64,000 bases of DNA from Candidatus Manganitrophus morganii (GCA_021651055.1 JAJHOH010000001.1:1674001-1738000); one strand, 5' to 3'; shown: positions 22,825 to 32,165, counted from the stretch's first letter. The notes: generated from the letters alone by a model not told the origin. Translations and numbers: made by a program.

Positions 22825-22852
22825 GTAACAAAAATTTAACATCATATTAACA
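22825..22852 (+). promoter_or_regulatory. PHO box of the pst operon
   Basis: Three hexamers, GTAACA (22825), TTAACA (22836) and TTAACA (22847), are spaced exactly 11 bases apart. This is the direct-repeat pattern recognised by PhoB/PhoP dimers on one face of the helix. It ends 45 bases before the pstS start. A PhoB-type regulator is encoded at 4953. Confidence 0.65.
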
Positions 22853-22897
22853 CCGGCGAAACGTGACTCCTTCATTAATAGGTAAGGAGAAATTCAT

Positions 22898-23896
22898 ATG
22901 AAGAAATGGATTTTCGTGGGCCTTCTGGGGATCGGAATTGCTTCTGCCCAGACAGCTTGGGCCAAATCGACCCTCATCAAGATCGACGGCTCCAGTACCG
23001 TTTTCCCGATCACCGAAGCGGTGGCCGAGGAATTTCAGGCAGCCCACCGGGGAGAAAGGGTCACCGTCGGCATCTCCGGGACCGGCGGCGGCTTTAAAAA
23101 ATTCTGCAGCGGCGAGACCGACATCTCCAATGCCTCCCGGCCGATCAAAGAGACTGAAGTCAAACAGTGCGCCGCCAATAAAATCGACTATATCGAGCTG
23201 CCGGTCGCGTATGACGGCATTGCCATCATGGTCAACCCCAAGAATAACTGGGTCGATCATCTTACGGTGAAAGAATTAAAAAAAATATGGGCGCCGGAAG
23301 CGCAAGGCAAGATCAAGAAATGGAACCAGATCCGGCCGAACTGGCCCGATAAGGAGATCCATCTCTTCGGCGCGGGGGCCGACTCCGGAACGTATGACTA
23401 TTTCACCGAGGCGATTGTGGGAAAAGAACATTCCAGCCGGGGCGACTTCACCGCCAGCGAAGATGATAACGTTCTCGTTCAGGGAATCTCCTCCGATCAA
23501 TATGCGCTCGGCTTCTTCGGGGTGGCTTACTACCAGGAGAACAAAGACCGCCTCAAACTGGTTCCAATTGACGATGAAAATGACGCCAACGGCAAGGGGC
23601 CGGTTCTCCCGGAGTATGACAATGTCGTCAAGGGAACCTATCAGCCGCTCGCCCGGCCGATTTTCATCTATGTCAGCATCAAGTCGGCGAACAGGCCGGA
23701 AGTCCAGCGCTTCGTCGATTTCTATTTAAAGAATGGAACCGCCCTGACCAAGGAAGTCGGCTACATCGCCCTTCCGGATCGGGCCTATGAGCTTGGCGCC
23801 GTCCGATTCCAGAAGCGGGTCGCCGGTTCCGTCTTTGAAGGAAAATCACAGGTCGGCGTCAGCATCGAAGCGCTTCTGCAAAAAGAAGGAAAGTAA
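22898..23896 (+). CDS. pstS: Periplasmic phosphate-binding protein
   Basis: A 332-residue protein. The signal peptide is [19 protein letters not shown], with cleavage before [19 protein letters not shown]. The phosphate-binding loops are [31 protein letters not shown] and [14 protein letters not shown], all standard for PstS of the SphX/PstS group. It captures phosphate for PstCAB. It is the first gene of a pst operon on the plus strand, 160 bases after the porin and directly after a PHO-box-like element. The two Cys in the mature part could form a disulfide. Confidence 0.93.
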   Translation: MKKWIFVGLLGIGIASAQTAWAKSTLIKIDGSSTVFPITEAVAEEFQAAHRGERVTVGISGTGGGFKKFCSGETDISNASRPIKETEVKQCAANKIDYIELPVAYDGIAIMVNPKNNWVDHLTVKELKKIWAPEAQGKIKKWNQIRPNWPDKEIHLFGAGADSGTYDYFTEAIVGKEHSSRGDFTASEDDNVLVQGISSDQYALGFFGVAYYQENKDRLKLVPIDDENDANGKGPVLPEYDNVVKGTYQPLARPIFIYVSIKSANRPEVQRFVDFYLKNGTALTKEVGYIALPDRAYELGAVRFQKRVAGSVFEGKSQVGVSIEALLQKEGK

Positions 23897-23958
23897 AAAC
23901 GCTAAACACAAGACGTCTTCAAAAAGCGAGTGAAAGCCTCATTGAGGGGGGACTCCTC

Positions 23959-24795
23959 TTGAGCGCCCTCTTGTCCGTTTTCATCACCCTCGGGATCATC
24001 GGGGTTCTTCTCTTCGAGACCCTCTCTTTTTTCGGCGAGGTCTCAATCATCGATTTCCTCACCGACACGCAGTGGACCCCTCTCTTCGCCGAAAAGCACT
24101 TCGGCATCCTTCCCCTTTTTGCCGGCACTTTTTTAACAACGGCGATTGCGATGGCCGTCTCCCTTCCGATCGGCTTGATCAGCGCCATTTATTTAAGCGA
24201 GTATGCCTCCGATCGGGTCCGGACAACGATCAAGCCTTTTTTAGAAATCCTGGCGGCGGTTCCGACCGTCGTGTATGGTTATTTCGCTCTTCTCTTCGTC
24301 ACGCCGATGCTCCAAAAATTTTTCCCGGAGCTCTCCGGCTTTAATGCCTTGAGCCCCGGAATCGTCATGGGAATTATGATTATCCCGATTATCTCGTCGC
24401 TGAGCGAGGATGCGATGCACGCCGTCCCGCTCGGGCTGCGGGAGGGGGGATACGCCCTCGGCTCCACCCGACTCCAGGTCGCGCTTCGCGTGGTGCTCCC
24501 CGCCGCCTTCTCCGGGGTCGCCGCGTCGTTCATCCTCGGCATTTCGCGCGCGGTGGGGGAGACGATGATCGTGGCGGTCGCCGCAGGACTCCAGCCGAGG
24601 CTGACCCTCAACCCCTTCGTTCCGATCGAGACGGTCACCGCCTACATCGTCCAGGTCAGCATGGGCGACACCCCCTACGGGACCATCGAATATCGGACCA
24701 TCTTCGCCGCGGGGATGAGCCTTTTTGTCGTGACCTTCGTTTTAAACATGATCAGCTATTCGCTCCGAAAACGTTTTAGGGAAGTCTACGAATGA
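23959..24795 (+). CDS. pstC: Phosphate ABC importer permease PstC
   Basis: At least 278 residues from a TTG at 23959. Six helices and the EAA loop [20 protein letters not shown] followed by [19 protein letters not shown] mark PstC. The start is doubtful. The frame is open upstream, and codons 23902-23958 encode [19 protein letters not shown], which reads as a natural PstC N-terminus leading into helix 1 ([19 protein letters not shown]). An AAGGAAAG site lies just ahead of an ACG codon at 23899, exactly where an ATG would be expected. Translation probably starts there or the ATG has mutated. The gene overlaps pstA by 4 bases. Confidence 0.88.
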   Translation: MSALLSVFITLGIIGVLLFETLSFFGEVSIIDFLTDTQWTPLFAEKHFGILPLFAGTFLTTAIAMAVSLPIGLISAIYLSEYASDRVRTTIKPFLEILAAVPTVVYGYFALLFVTPMLQKFFPELSGFNALSPGIVMGIMIIPIISSLSEDAMHAVPLGLREGGYALGSTRLQVALRVVLPAAFSGVAASFILGISRAVGETMIVAVAAGLQPRLTLNPFVPIETVTAYIVQVSMGDTPYGTIEYRTIFAAGMSLFVVTFVLNMISYSLRKRFREVYE

Positions 24796-25721
24796 ACGTG
24801 CCGGAAACAGTGCGAATTGAAATCAGCGATCGAAAACAGATCGGCCGACTCGCCGATCAAGCTTTTTCGATCCTCGGTCTCTTTGCAACGTCCATCGGCC
24901 TGCTCGTTCTCCTGGTCTTACTGATCGACGTTTTGATCGACGGTTTCCCAAGGCTCGGCTGGGATTTCCTGACGAGCTATCCGTCGCGAAAACCGGAGCG
25001 GGCCGGCATCCTCTCCCCCTGGGTCGGGACCGCCTGGCTGATGGTGTTGACGGCGCTGATCACCTTTCCGCTCGGGGTCGCCTCCGCCACTTACCTGGAA
25101 GAATACAGCCGGAAGAGCTGGCTCACCGGCTTCATCGAGATCAACATCGCGAATCTCGCCGGCGTCCCCTCGATCATTTACGGCCTCTTGGGGCTGGGGC
25201 TCTTTGTCCGCTGGATGAATCTCGACCGAAGCGTCCTGGCGGGTGCGATGACGTTGGCGATTCTGGTCCTCCCGATCGTCATCCTCTCCGCGCGTGAGTC
25301 GATCCGGGCAATCCCCGCCTCGATTCGAGAAGCCTCTTACGCCCTCGGAGCGAGCAAGTGGCAGACGATCCGTCATCAGGTTTTGCCGGCGGCGATGCCG
25401 GGAATTCTCACCGGGACTATTCTCGCCATGTCGCGGGCGATCGGGGAGACCGCCCCGCTGATCACAATCGGGGCGTTGACCTATGTCGCCTTCGTTCCGA
25501 CCCTGCCGATCTCGCCGGAGCCTCCTTTCATCAACCCGCAGGGTCTTTTCGATCCTTTCACCGCCTTGCCGATTCAGATTTTCAACTGGGTTTCCCGCCC
25601 CCAAAGGGGCTTCTCGATCAATGCGGCGGCGGGGATTTTGGTTCTGTTGTTCATCACCTTTGTCATGAACGGGATTGCCGTTTATTTAAGACACCGCTAT
25701 CAAAAACAGATCAGGTGGTAA
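24792..25721 (+). CDS. pstA: Phosphate ABC importer permease PstA
   Basis: A 309-residue permease with six predicted helices. The phrases [18 protein letters not shown] and [20 protein letters not shown] are typical of PstA. The EAA loop is [20 protein letters not shown], followed by [16 protein letters not shown]. It pairs with PstC to form the phosphate channel in the inner membrane. Its ATG overlaps the pstC stop (ATGA) and pstB follows after 2 bases, so the operon is tightly coupled. Confidence 0.93.
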   Translation: MNVPETVRIEISDRKQIGRLADQAFSILGLFATSIGLLVLLVLLIDVLIDGFPRLGWDFLTSYPSRKPERAGILSPWVGTAWLMVLTALITFPLGVASATYLEEYSRKSWLTGFIEINIANLAGVPSIIYGLLGLGLFVRWMNLDRSVLAGAMTLAILVLPIVILSARESIRAIPASIREASYALGASKWQTIRHQVLPAAMPGILTGTILAMSRAIGETAPLITIGALTYVAFVPTLPISPEPPFINPQGLFDPFTALPIQIFNWVSRPQRGFSINAAAGILVLLFITFVMNGIAVYLRHRYQKQIRW

Positions 25722-25723
25722 TC

Positions 25724-26479
25724 ATGGATGCCGCGATTCACGTTCAAAAACTGAATGTCTTTTACGGAAAAAAACAGGCGCTGCGGGACGTCAACATGGA
25801 GATCCCTTATAAAGGGGTCACGGCGCTGATCGGTCCTTCCGGCTGCGGCAAGAGCACTTTTATCCGCTGCCTGAATCGGATGAACGACCTGGTCCCAGGA
25901 TTCCGAGCGGAGGGGACCGTTCTCTACCAGGGCAAGGACATCTATTCCAGAGGGATGGACGTGATCGATGTTCGAAGAAAGATCGGGATGGTCTTTCAAA
26001 AACCGAACCCCTTCCCCAAGAGCATCTATGAAAATATCGCCTACGGGTTGCGGATCCAAGGGATTAAGGATAAGACAAAGATCGATGCCATTGTAGAGGA
26101 AAGCCTGAAGAAAGCGGCGATTTGGGAAGAGGTCAAAGATCGCCTCCCGCAATCGGCCCTTTCCCTCTCGGGCGGCCAGCAGCAGCGGCTCTGCATCGCG
26201 CGGGCCCTCGCCGTGGCGCCCGATGTGCTCCTGCTCGACGAGCCGACCTCGGCCATCGACCCGATCGCCACCGGACGGATCGAGGAGTTATTGCGGGAAT
26301 TGAAAGAAAGTTATACCATTGCGATTGTAACGCACAACATGCAGCAGGCGGCCCGGATTTCGGATAAGACCGGGTTCTTCCTGCTCGGAGAGCTGGTGGA
26401 ATTCGATTCTACCTCCCGGATTTTCACCAACCCGAAAGATTCCCGGACGGAAGATTACATCACGGGAAGATTCGGATAA
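25724..26479 (+). CDS. pstB: Phosphate ABC importer ATPase PstB
   Basis: A 251-residue ATPase. The start at 25724 ([20 protein letters not shown]) is chosen because it aligns with known PstB starts and sits directly after pstA with an AGGTGG site. Walker A is [19 protein letters not shown]. The PstB-specific phrase [19 protein letters not shown], signature [16 protein letters not shown], Walker [17 protein letters not shown] and H loop [15 protein letters not shown] are all present. It drives phosphate import and, in other bacteria, helps PhoR signalling with PhoU. Confidence 0.95.
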   Translation: MDAAIHVQKLNVFYGKKQALRDVNMEIPYKGVTALIGPSGCGKSTFIRCLNRMNDLVPGFRAEGTVLYQGKDIYSRGMDVIDVRRKIGMVFQKPNPFPKSIYENIAYGLRIQGIKDKTKIDAIVEESLKKAAIWEEVKDRLPQSALSLSGGQQQRLCIARALAVAPDVLLLDEPTSAIDPIATGRIEELLRELKESYTIAIVTHNMQQAARISDKTGFFLLGELVEFDSTSRIFTNPKDSRTEDYITGRFG

Positions 26480-26528
26480 TGTCCGCTATTCTCTTATAAG
26501 TAGTAGAAGATAAAGAAAGGAAGGTATC

Positions 26529-26816
26529 ATGATGAGACTCAGTCATATCGGAAGGTATGTAAAACAAGTGGTGAAGATTTATCGGCTCGCGCTGAAGAAC
26601 GCGCGAATCCCCCTTCGAGCCAAGTTGTTTCTGACCCTGGCGCTCGGCTACCTCTTGCTCCCCTTCGATCTTATTCCCGATTTTCTGCTGGGAATCGGGC
26701 AGATGGATGATCTCCTCATCGTCCTCTCTTTACTGATGTCGGCCTTGCGGTTGATCCCCAAAGACATTTTTGATCAATATCGCAGACAGGCCACTGAGAT
26801 TGACGTCACCCCTTAA
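26529..26816 (+). CDS. DUF1232 (YkvA-type) small membrane protein
   Basis: A 95-residue protein with the DUF1232 core: IPLRAKLFLTLALGYLLLPF then DLIPDFLLGIGQMDDLLIV. The LxPxDLIPDxxPxxGxxDD motif is the family signature. A single hydrophobic hairpin is expected to sit in the membrane. The function of the family is unknown. Its position between pstB and phoU, 49 and 9 bases away, with its own AAGGAAGG site, suggests that it is transcribed with the phosphate genes. Confidence 0.8.
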   Translation: MMRLSHIGRYVKQVVKIYRLALKNARIPLRAKLFLTLALGYLLLPFDLIPDFLLGIGQMDDLLIVLSLLMSALRLIPKDIFDQYRRQATEIDVTP

Positions 26817-26825
26817 AGGAGAACC

Positions 26826-27482
26826 ATGCACCGCCATTTTGAAGAAGAGCTCACCCGGTTAAAAGAAAAGATCCTGAAGATGGGAGCGTTGGTCGAAACA
26901 CAGATCGCCGCCTCCATCAAAGCCCTTGTCGAACGGGATGGTCCGCTGGCCAAACAGACGATTCAGAACGACCATCTTGTCAACGCGATGGATGTCGAGA
27001 TCGACGAAGAATGTATCCGCCTGCTCGCTCTCTATCAGCCAGCGGCCCGCGACCTTCGCTTCATCACCACCGCCATGAAGATCACGACCGACCTGGAGCG
27101 GATGAGCGATCTCGCCGAAGATATCTGCGAGCGGTCGATCGAGCTGGCGGAAGAACCGCTCCTCAAACCGTATATCGACATCCCGCGCATGGCCGACGCG
27201 GCGCAGAAGATGGTCCGCGAAGCGCTCGACGCCTTCGTCAACAAAGACGCCAAGCTCGCCCGGAAGGTCTGCTCCGAGGATCAATTCATCGATGACCTCA
27301 CCCACCAGATCTTCCGAGAGCTCCTCTCCTTCATGGTCGAAGACCCCACGACCATTACCCGCTCCGTCCGGGTCAGCTTCATCGCCAAATACATCGAACG
27401 AATCGGCGACCACGCGACCAATATCGCCGAGATGGTGGTCTATCTGGTGGAAGGAAAGATTATACGACATACGAAGGTGTAA
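26826..27482 (+). CDS. phoU: Phosphate signalling regulator PhoU
   Basis: A 218-residue all-helical protein made of two PhoU repeats, about residues 15-100 and 120-205. The conserved metal-binding segments are MDVEIDEECIRLLALYQP with TAMKITTDLERMSDLAEDI, and YIERIGDHATNIAEMVVYL near the end. It begins MHRHFEEELTRLKEKILKMG, standard for PhoU. It couples the Pst transporter to PhoR and dampens the response when phosphate is plentiful. Last gene of the pst cluster; a perfect palindrome follows 2 bases after its stop. Confidence 0.93.
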   Translation: MHRHFEEELTRLKEKILKMGALVETQIAASIKALVERDGPLAKQTIQNDHLVNAMDVEIDEECIRLLALYQPAARDLRFITTAMKITTDLERMSDLAEDICERSIELAEEPLLKPYIDIPRMADAAQKMVREALDAFVNKDAKLARKVCSEDQFIDDLTHQIFRELLSFMVEDPTTITRSVRVSFIAKYIERIGDHATNIAEMVVYLVEGKIIRHTKV

Positions 27483-27484
27483 CT

Positions 27485-27518
27485 TTAGTAAGGGCACAGC
27501 ATGCTGTGCCCTTACTAA
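27485..27518. repeat. Perfect 34-bp palindrome after phoU, possible terminator
   Basis: Both halves match perfectly; the left half is TTAGTAAGGGCACAGCA. It begins 2 bases after the phoU stop. It looks like a dispersed palindromic repeat that also serves as a rho-independent-like hairpin; its outer arms give TTAC/TAA but no long T run. Confidence 0.65.
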
Positions 27519-27540
27519 CCAGGTCGGTCCACTCCAACTC

Positions 27541-27569
27541 TTGACAGCTCCCCTATCCTCCGCTACGAT
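27541..27569 (+). promoter_or_regulatory. Probable sigma70 promoter of the thiolase gene
   Basis: TTGACA (27541-27546), 17-base spacer and TACGAT (27564-27569), 43 bases before the start codon. Confidence 0.55.
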
Positions 27570-27611
27570 TAATCCCAGTTCCTTCCAAACCCATCAGCGA
27601 GGTCACGCCCC

Positions 27612-28895
27612 ATGCGTCCTGTCTACATGATCACCGGCGGAATCACCAAATTCAAAAAAGCCAACCCCGAAAAAGATTTTCGCTACATGGTCAAAGAGGC
27701 GTTCGACTACGCCCTCGGCGATCTTCCGAAATTAAAGCTGGAAATGATCGACGGCGCTGTCGGCTCCTACTTCTCCGACCACTTCACCCGGCAACTCAAG
27801 GCCGCCAGCATGGTCCAAGACTATCTCGGTCTCTGTCCCAAGCCGTCGAAGCGGATCGAGGGGGGAGGGGCCACCGGCGGCCTCTGCTTCCAGAGCGCCT
27901 GGGAGGCGGTCTCTTCGGGCCGGATGAACATCTGCCTCGCCTTCGGATTTGAGACGATGTCGCGGGTCAACACCTGGAAGGGAAATGAATTCATCGCGCT
28001 TGCCTCGGACACCAATTTTGATTTCCCCGTCGGCGGCTTCTACACCGGCTACTACGCCATGATGGTTCAGCGCCACATGCACGAGTTCGGCACGACCCCG
28101 GAACAGCTGGCGATGGTTTCGATCAAGAATCACGCCAATGCCCTCTACAATCCGTACGCCCAACGTCCCGGAAAGCTGACCATCGCCGACGTCCGGAGTT
28201 CCCAGATGGTCGCCACCCCGCTGACGATGCTCGATATCTGCACCATGTCCGACGGCGCCGCGGTCTGCGTCCTCGCCTCGGAAGAGGCGGCCCACAAACT
28301 CTCCCCGAATCCAGTGAAGATCACCGGGGTCGGTTCGGGGAGCGATTCGATGCGGATGGCCGACCGGCCGCACGGAAAGGTCTTGCTCCTCCCGCACGAA
28401 AAAGCGAGCGACTACCGGAATCTAAAATATCCCGGTGTCCACTCCTTCCGGGGAGGGCGCGCGGCGGCGAAGCAAGCGTATGAGATGGCGGGGGTTCGGA
28501 AGCCGATCGACGATTTCGATTTCATCGAGCTCCACGACGCCTACACCTCTTCGGAAGTCCAGACCTATGAAGATCTCGGCCTTTGCAAATACGGCGAGGG
28601 GGGCCGATTCACCGAAGAGGGAAACCCCTTCATGCCGGGAATCGACTACGGCCTGAACCTCCCGAAACAAGGACGAATCCCCGTCAATCCCAGCGGCGGC
28701 CTGCTCGCCTGCGGCCATCCGGTCGGCGCCACCGGCCTGATGCAGGCGGTTTTCGCCTTCTGGCAGTTGCAGGGGACGATCAAGAAACACCTTGGAAGCG
28801 GAAGGCTCCAAATTAAAAACCCCAAACGGGGATTGATCCACAGCCACGCCGGCACCGGCACCTACATCACCGTCAGCATCCTGGAGCGAACCTAA
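27612..28895 (+). CDS. Thiolase-like protein of the SCP-x/archaeal acetoacetyl-CoA thiolase type
   Basis: A 427-residue thiolase-fold protein. The first nucleophile Cys is probably in GGGATGGLCFQSAWEAVSSG, the usual position of the acyl-accepting Cys. The catalytic His is in NPSGGLLACGHPVGATGLM. The C-terminal segment reads HSHAGTGTYITVSILE, so the second catalytic Cys of biosynthetic thiolases is missing, as in SCP-x-like members. Such proteins often act with a DUF35 zinc-ribbon partner; one is encoded at 44475, separated by the accessory island. The reaction (acetoacetyl-CoA formation or thiolysis of a longer acyl-CoA) cannot be fixed from sequence. Confidence 0.78.
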   Translation: MRPVYMITGGITKFKKANPEKDFRYMVKEAFDYALGDLPKLKLEMIDGAVGSYFSDHFTRQLKAASMVQDYLGLCPKPSKRIEGGGATGGLCFQSAWEAVSSGRMNICLAFGFETMSRVNTWKGNEFIALASDTNFDFPVGGFYTGYYAMMVQRHMHEFGTTPEQLAMVSIKNHANALYNPYAQRPGKLTIADVRSSQMVATPLTMLDICTMSDGAAVCVLASEEAAHKLSPNPVKITGVGSGSDSMRMADRPHGKVLLLPHEKASDYRNLKYPGVHSFRGGRAAAKQAYEMAGVRKPIDDFDFIELHDAYTSSEVQTYEDLGLCKYGEGGRFTEEGNPFMPGIDYGLNLPKQGRIPVNPSGGLLACGHPVGATGLMQAVFAFWQLQGTIKKHLGSGRLQIKNPKRGLIHSHAGTGTYITVSILERT

Positions 28896-28939
28896 GGAGC
28901 GGTTCCAAGTCGAACAGATGCAGCGCGTGAAAGAAATGA

Positions 28940-28969
28940 TTGCCTTTTCTATTTTTCTTCTTTTATAAT
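28940..28969 (+). promoter_or_regulatory. Candidate promoter upstream of the AI-2E-type transporter gene
   Basis: TTGCCT (28940-28945), 18-base spacer and consensus TATAAT (28964-28969). The nearest complete gene downstream in this orientation starts at 29222; a 46-codon frame overlaps the -10 box. Confidence 0.4.
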
Positions 28970-29108
28970 GGGCGTATTAAATCAACTTAACCCCCTTCTT
29001 CCTATGTTGCCTGAAGAACCAGATTTGAGCGGCATTCGTCCCGGCGCCTTTATCGCCGCAATGGTCGCGATCATGATCATCCTCGTCGTCCTCATTTTGT
29101 CTCTTTAA
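28968..29108 (+). CDS. Possible 46-residue single-helix membrane protein
   Basis: A short reading frame encoding a proline-rich N-terminus (NPLLPMLPEEPDLSG) and one hydrophobic helix (AAMVAIMIILVVLILSL). There is no clear ribosome site. The ATG overlaps the -10 box of a good promoter, so if that promoter is used an internal ATG at 29004 would be the start. Could be a real small membrane protein or chance. Nothing recognisable. Confidence 0.3.
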   Translation: MGVLNQLNPLLPMLPEEPDLSGIRPGAFIAAMVAIMIILVVLILSL

Positions 29109-29221
29109 CGCAATCGTCTCAACTCGTCTCCTCTCCTCCGAACGGGTCGCATTGGACCCTCTCTTTCAGATATGATAGTAGTATCCGGGAATGCTCCCGC
29201 ATCTTAAAGAGGAACGAACGG

Positions 29222-30322
29222 ATGAGAGGAGAACCGCAGGCCAAAGCGGTCAAAAGATTTCGGCCGATGCCTCCCACGCCGAAATTTGATGCCGGCGCTT
29301 TCGCAAAACAGACCCTCATTGTCGTCGGCATCACATCGGCGGTTGTGCTTCTCTTTCTATTGATCGCCGCCGCCCCCGATGTTCCGCTTCTTGTCTTCGC
29401 CGGCATTCTCGTCGCGGTCCTCCTCCGAAGCTTAAGCCAGTGGGTCAAATTGTACACCCCCCTTTCGGACGGGTGGTCGCTGGCGGCGGTTATCTTTCTT
29501 TTAATCGGAGTGGTCGGACTGATCGGTTGGTCTCTCGCCCCTGAAATTTCCAGACAGGTCGACCAGTTGATTCAAAATCTTCCCCAAATGATCAACCAGT
29601 TCAACCAGCGTCTTGCACGATTCGAATGGGGAGAGCGGCTCCTTGCAAGAACACCGGAGGCGGCCGAACAGATGATGAGGCCCTCCGGCCTGGTCTCCCG
29701 GCTTGCCGGCCTCTTCTCGACGACGCTCGGGATTCTGGCCAGCCTCGTGATCGTCCTCTTCATCGGGATCCACATGGCGATCGACCCGGCCTCTTATCGA
29801 AACGGCGTGATCCGGCTCTTTCCATTCAACCGGCGCGAGCGGATCCGAGAGGTGCTCGATCAGGTCGGGGAGTCGTTAAGGTGGTGGCTGATCGCCCGGG
29901 TGATCGCCATGATCGTCATCGGTCTCCTCAGCACGTTCGGGCTCCTCTTCCTCGACGTTCAACCGGCGCTGGCATTGGGGTTTCTGGCGGGGGTCCTCAA
30001 CTTCATCCCTTACATCGGCCCATTTCTCTCTGTATTTCCCCCCCTGCTGATTGCGCTCGGTCAAGGACCGGAGAAACTTCTCTATGTCGCCCTTCTCTAC
30101 ATGGTGGTCCAATGGATCGATAACTACTTCGTCACCCCCGTCGTAGAGAAGCGAGCGGTGCTTCTGCCCCCGGCGCTCACGGTCACCATCCAACTCCTTC
30201 TCGGCATTCTCATCGGCGCCCTCGGCATGATGCTTGCCTCCCCTCTCACCGCCAGCTTCATGGTGATCATCAAAATGCTTTACGTCGAGGATGCGCTGGG
30301 GGATTCGGCGGAACAAGTGTGA
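29222..30322 (+). CDS. AI-2E/PerM-family transporter
   Basis: A 366-residue membrane protein with about eight helices. The family core is seen in FIGIHMAIDPASYRNGVIRL, LRWWLIARVIAMIVIGLLS, GVLNFIPYIGPFLSVFPPLL and YMVVQWIDNYFVTPVVEKRA, followed by LPPALTVTIQLLLGILIGAL. Members of this family export AI-2 (TqsA) or act as sodium/proton antiporters or permeases of unknown substrate. The first 35 residues are polar. AGAGGAACG precedes the start. No functional partner is nearby. Confidence 0.85.
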   Translation: MRGEPQAKAVKRFRPMPPTPKFDAGAFAKQTLIVVGITSAVVLLFLLIAAAPDVPLLVFAGILVAVLLRSLSQWVKLYTPLSDGWSLAAVIFLLIGVVGLIGWSLAPEISRQVDQLIQNLPQMINQFNQRLARFEWGERLLARTPEAAEQMMRPSGLVSRLAGLFSTTLGILASLVIVLFIGIHMAIDPASYRNGVIRLFPFNRRERIREVLDQVGESLRWWLIARVIAMIVIGLLSTFGLLFLDVQPALALGFLAGVLNFIPYIGPFLSVFPPLLIALGQGPEKLLYVALLYMVVQWIDNYFVTPVVEKRAVLLPPALTVTIQLLLGILIGALGMMLASPLTASFMVIIKMLYVEDALGDSAEQV

Positions 30323-30357
30323 TCGCCGTCACTGTCTCGGCCAATCGACCATTTCCC

Positions 30358-30386
30358 TTGTCCGATTCACCCCTTTTTGATATATT
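30358..30386 (+). promoter_or_regulatory. Probable sigma70 promoter of the TPR protein gene
   Basis: TTGTCC (30358-30363), 17-base spacer and TATATT (30381-30386), 51 bases before the start. Confidence 0.5.
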
Positions 30387-30437
30387 CCACCTGTCTCTCC
30401 ATAAAATCTCGGAGAGCCATCTATGCGGAGGAAGACC

Positions 30438-32099
30438 ATGCAGGCGCTACGGAATGCGATCGGGAACCTTGCCGGGATTCTCATCGGTCTTCTGGAAGTC
30501 ATCGGCGCCGCCCTGGCGCTCCTGGCCGTCGTCCTTCTCGCCGCCGTAATATTGCGGTCGGTCGGGCGTGCCGTCTGGGGCAAAGCCACCTTGGTGCTTC
30601 CCTTCCGCGGGGCCGATAAGGCGGGCCTTTGCCTGAACGAGATCCTGGCCCAACAGCTCGGCGAAATCGAAACGGCCTGGCAGGGGCTGAGCCGGCAGGT
30701 CCGGGAGTCGCAGGCGGCAGCCAAGGCGGGGAACATGGCGATGCTGGTCGATCTCGGCCGGAGCGAGCCCGACGCCTTTCTTGACTCCCAGCAGGAGCTG
30801 TTGATCCTCTCCGACCCGATGGAGGGACAGGCGATCGGCGCCATCGGCTTCGGCTCCTTCAGCTTCTCGCCCGATAGCCTCTTTTCCCTCTCTTATAAAA
30901 CGCGAACCCTCTTGGCGCGCCGGACCATCCGGGGGGGGATCGATCAGGTCGGCGACACCGTCCGGCTCTCTACCACGCTGACAACCGACCGGGGGGGGCC
31001 GACCACGATGGTTCTGGTCCGGTCGATCGAGCGGCCCGATCAGCTCTTGGAGTTGATCGACGACATGGCCTTTGAAATCGTCAAGCGCCGCTGGGGACTG
31101 GTGAGTGAAGCGAAGACCTGGCGCGGGTATCGGGCCTTCATGGAGGGGTACACCCACCATATCCGTTATATCCGGACCGGAAACACCGCCGAGCGGGAAG
31201 CGTCGATCGACAAGTACCGGCAGTCGGTCACGATTGAGCCCGGTTACGCCCTTGCCCACTACAATCTGGGAACCCTGCTCTACAACCGGTTCACCGCGAC
31301 CGACAATGATCGGGCCATCGAACACCTGCGCAAAGCGGCCGAAGCGAGTGAGGCGACCCTCAAGGCGCTCTCCCTCGGTGTCCTCTCACGCGCCTACTGT
31401 CAGCAGGTTCACCGCTACGGACACGAGAAGATGCCTTGGATGGCGTGGGCCGAAGAGGCGAGCGCCATGGCGGTTCAACTGGGACCCGACCTCGAAGAGA
31501 CCTGGCTGGCGCACGGATTTGCCCTTCAGTTTCTTGGAAAGCCCCGTGAGGCGATTGAAGCTTATTGGCGCGTCATGGCCCTTCCCGGCGACTCTCCTGA
31601 GGAGCTCCGTTTGAAATCTTCCGCCGAGAACAACCGGGCGTACATCGCGATGACTGAGTTCAACGACCTCAAGGAGGCCGAGGTTCTCTTTAAACATGCG
31701 TTGGCGCTCGACCCCCATAATAAGTTTTCTTATGCCAATCTCGGCGAGATCTACAAGCGCCAGAACAACTATTCCGCCGCGCTGGTGGCGTTCGAGCAGG
31801 CGGTCCGCCTCGATTCCCGCTATATCAACGGAACCAATGAGCTGGGAATGCTCTACATCGCCATCGCGGCCGACGCGCGTGATTCCGGAAAAGAAAAAGA
31901 GATGGAGGAAGCCCTCCAGAAGGCGGCGCACTGGCACGAACGCGCCCTCTCCATTGTCCCTGAAGAAGAAGCGCGCCACCGCGCCGAGATCCGAAAACGC
32001 TTTGCGAAGGCTTATCGAGAGAAGGGATTTCATAAGGAAGCGGAGGGGATCGCGACGCCGGACGAGGGCAAACACTTCGCCCGTCAAAACGGAGATTAA
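30438..32099 (+). CDS. Membrane-anchored tetratricopeptide-repeat protein
   Basis: A 553-residue protein. The start at 30438 (MQALRNAIGNLAG) is chosen because GGAGGA lies 6 bases before it. One N-terminal membrane helix (LEVIGAALALLAVVLLAAVI) leaves the rest probably on one side of the inner membrane. Residues about 45-240 form an uncharacterised domain. From about residue 250 several TPR units follow, for example EPGYALAHYNLGTLLYNRF, LDPHNKFSYANLGEIYKRQ and LDSRYINGTNELGMLYIAI. TPR proteins scaffold complexes; no partner is evident and the function is unknown. The next gene is on the opposite strand. Confidence 0.72.
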   Translation: MQALRNAIGNLAGILIGLLEVIGAALALLAVVLLAAVILRSVGRAVWGKATLVLPFRGADKAGLCLNEILAQQLGEIETAWQGLSRQVRESQAAAKAGNMAMLVDLGRSEPDAFLDSQQELLILSDPMEGQAIGAIGFGSFSFSPDSLFSLSYKTRTLLARRTIRGGIDQVGDTVRLSTTLTTDRGGPTTMVLVRSIERPDQLLELIDDMAFEIVKRRWGLVSEAKTWRGYRAFMEGYTHHIRYIRTGNTAEREASIDKYRQSVTIEPGYALAHYNLGTLLYNRFTATDNDRAIEHLRKAAEASEATLKALSLGVLSRAYCQQVHRYGHEKMPWMAWAEEASAMAVQLGPDLEETWLAHGFALQFLGKPREAIEAYWRVMALPGDSPEELRLKSSAENNRAYIAMTEFNDLKEAEVLFKHALALDPHNKFSYANLGEIYKRQNNYSAALVAFEQAVRLDSRYINGTNELGMLYIAIAADARDSGKEKEMEEALQKAAHWHERALSIVPEEEARHRAEIRKRFAKAYREKGFHKEAEGIATPDEGKHFARQNGD

Positions 32100-32165
32100 A
32101 AATAATACCGGACTGGAAAGATTCCCCTTTGGCCGGGGGTTGAAACAAGAGGTCGGAACCGACCC

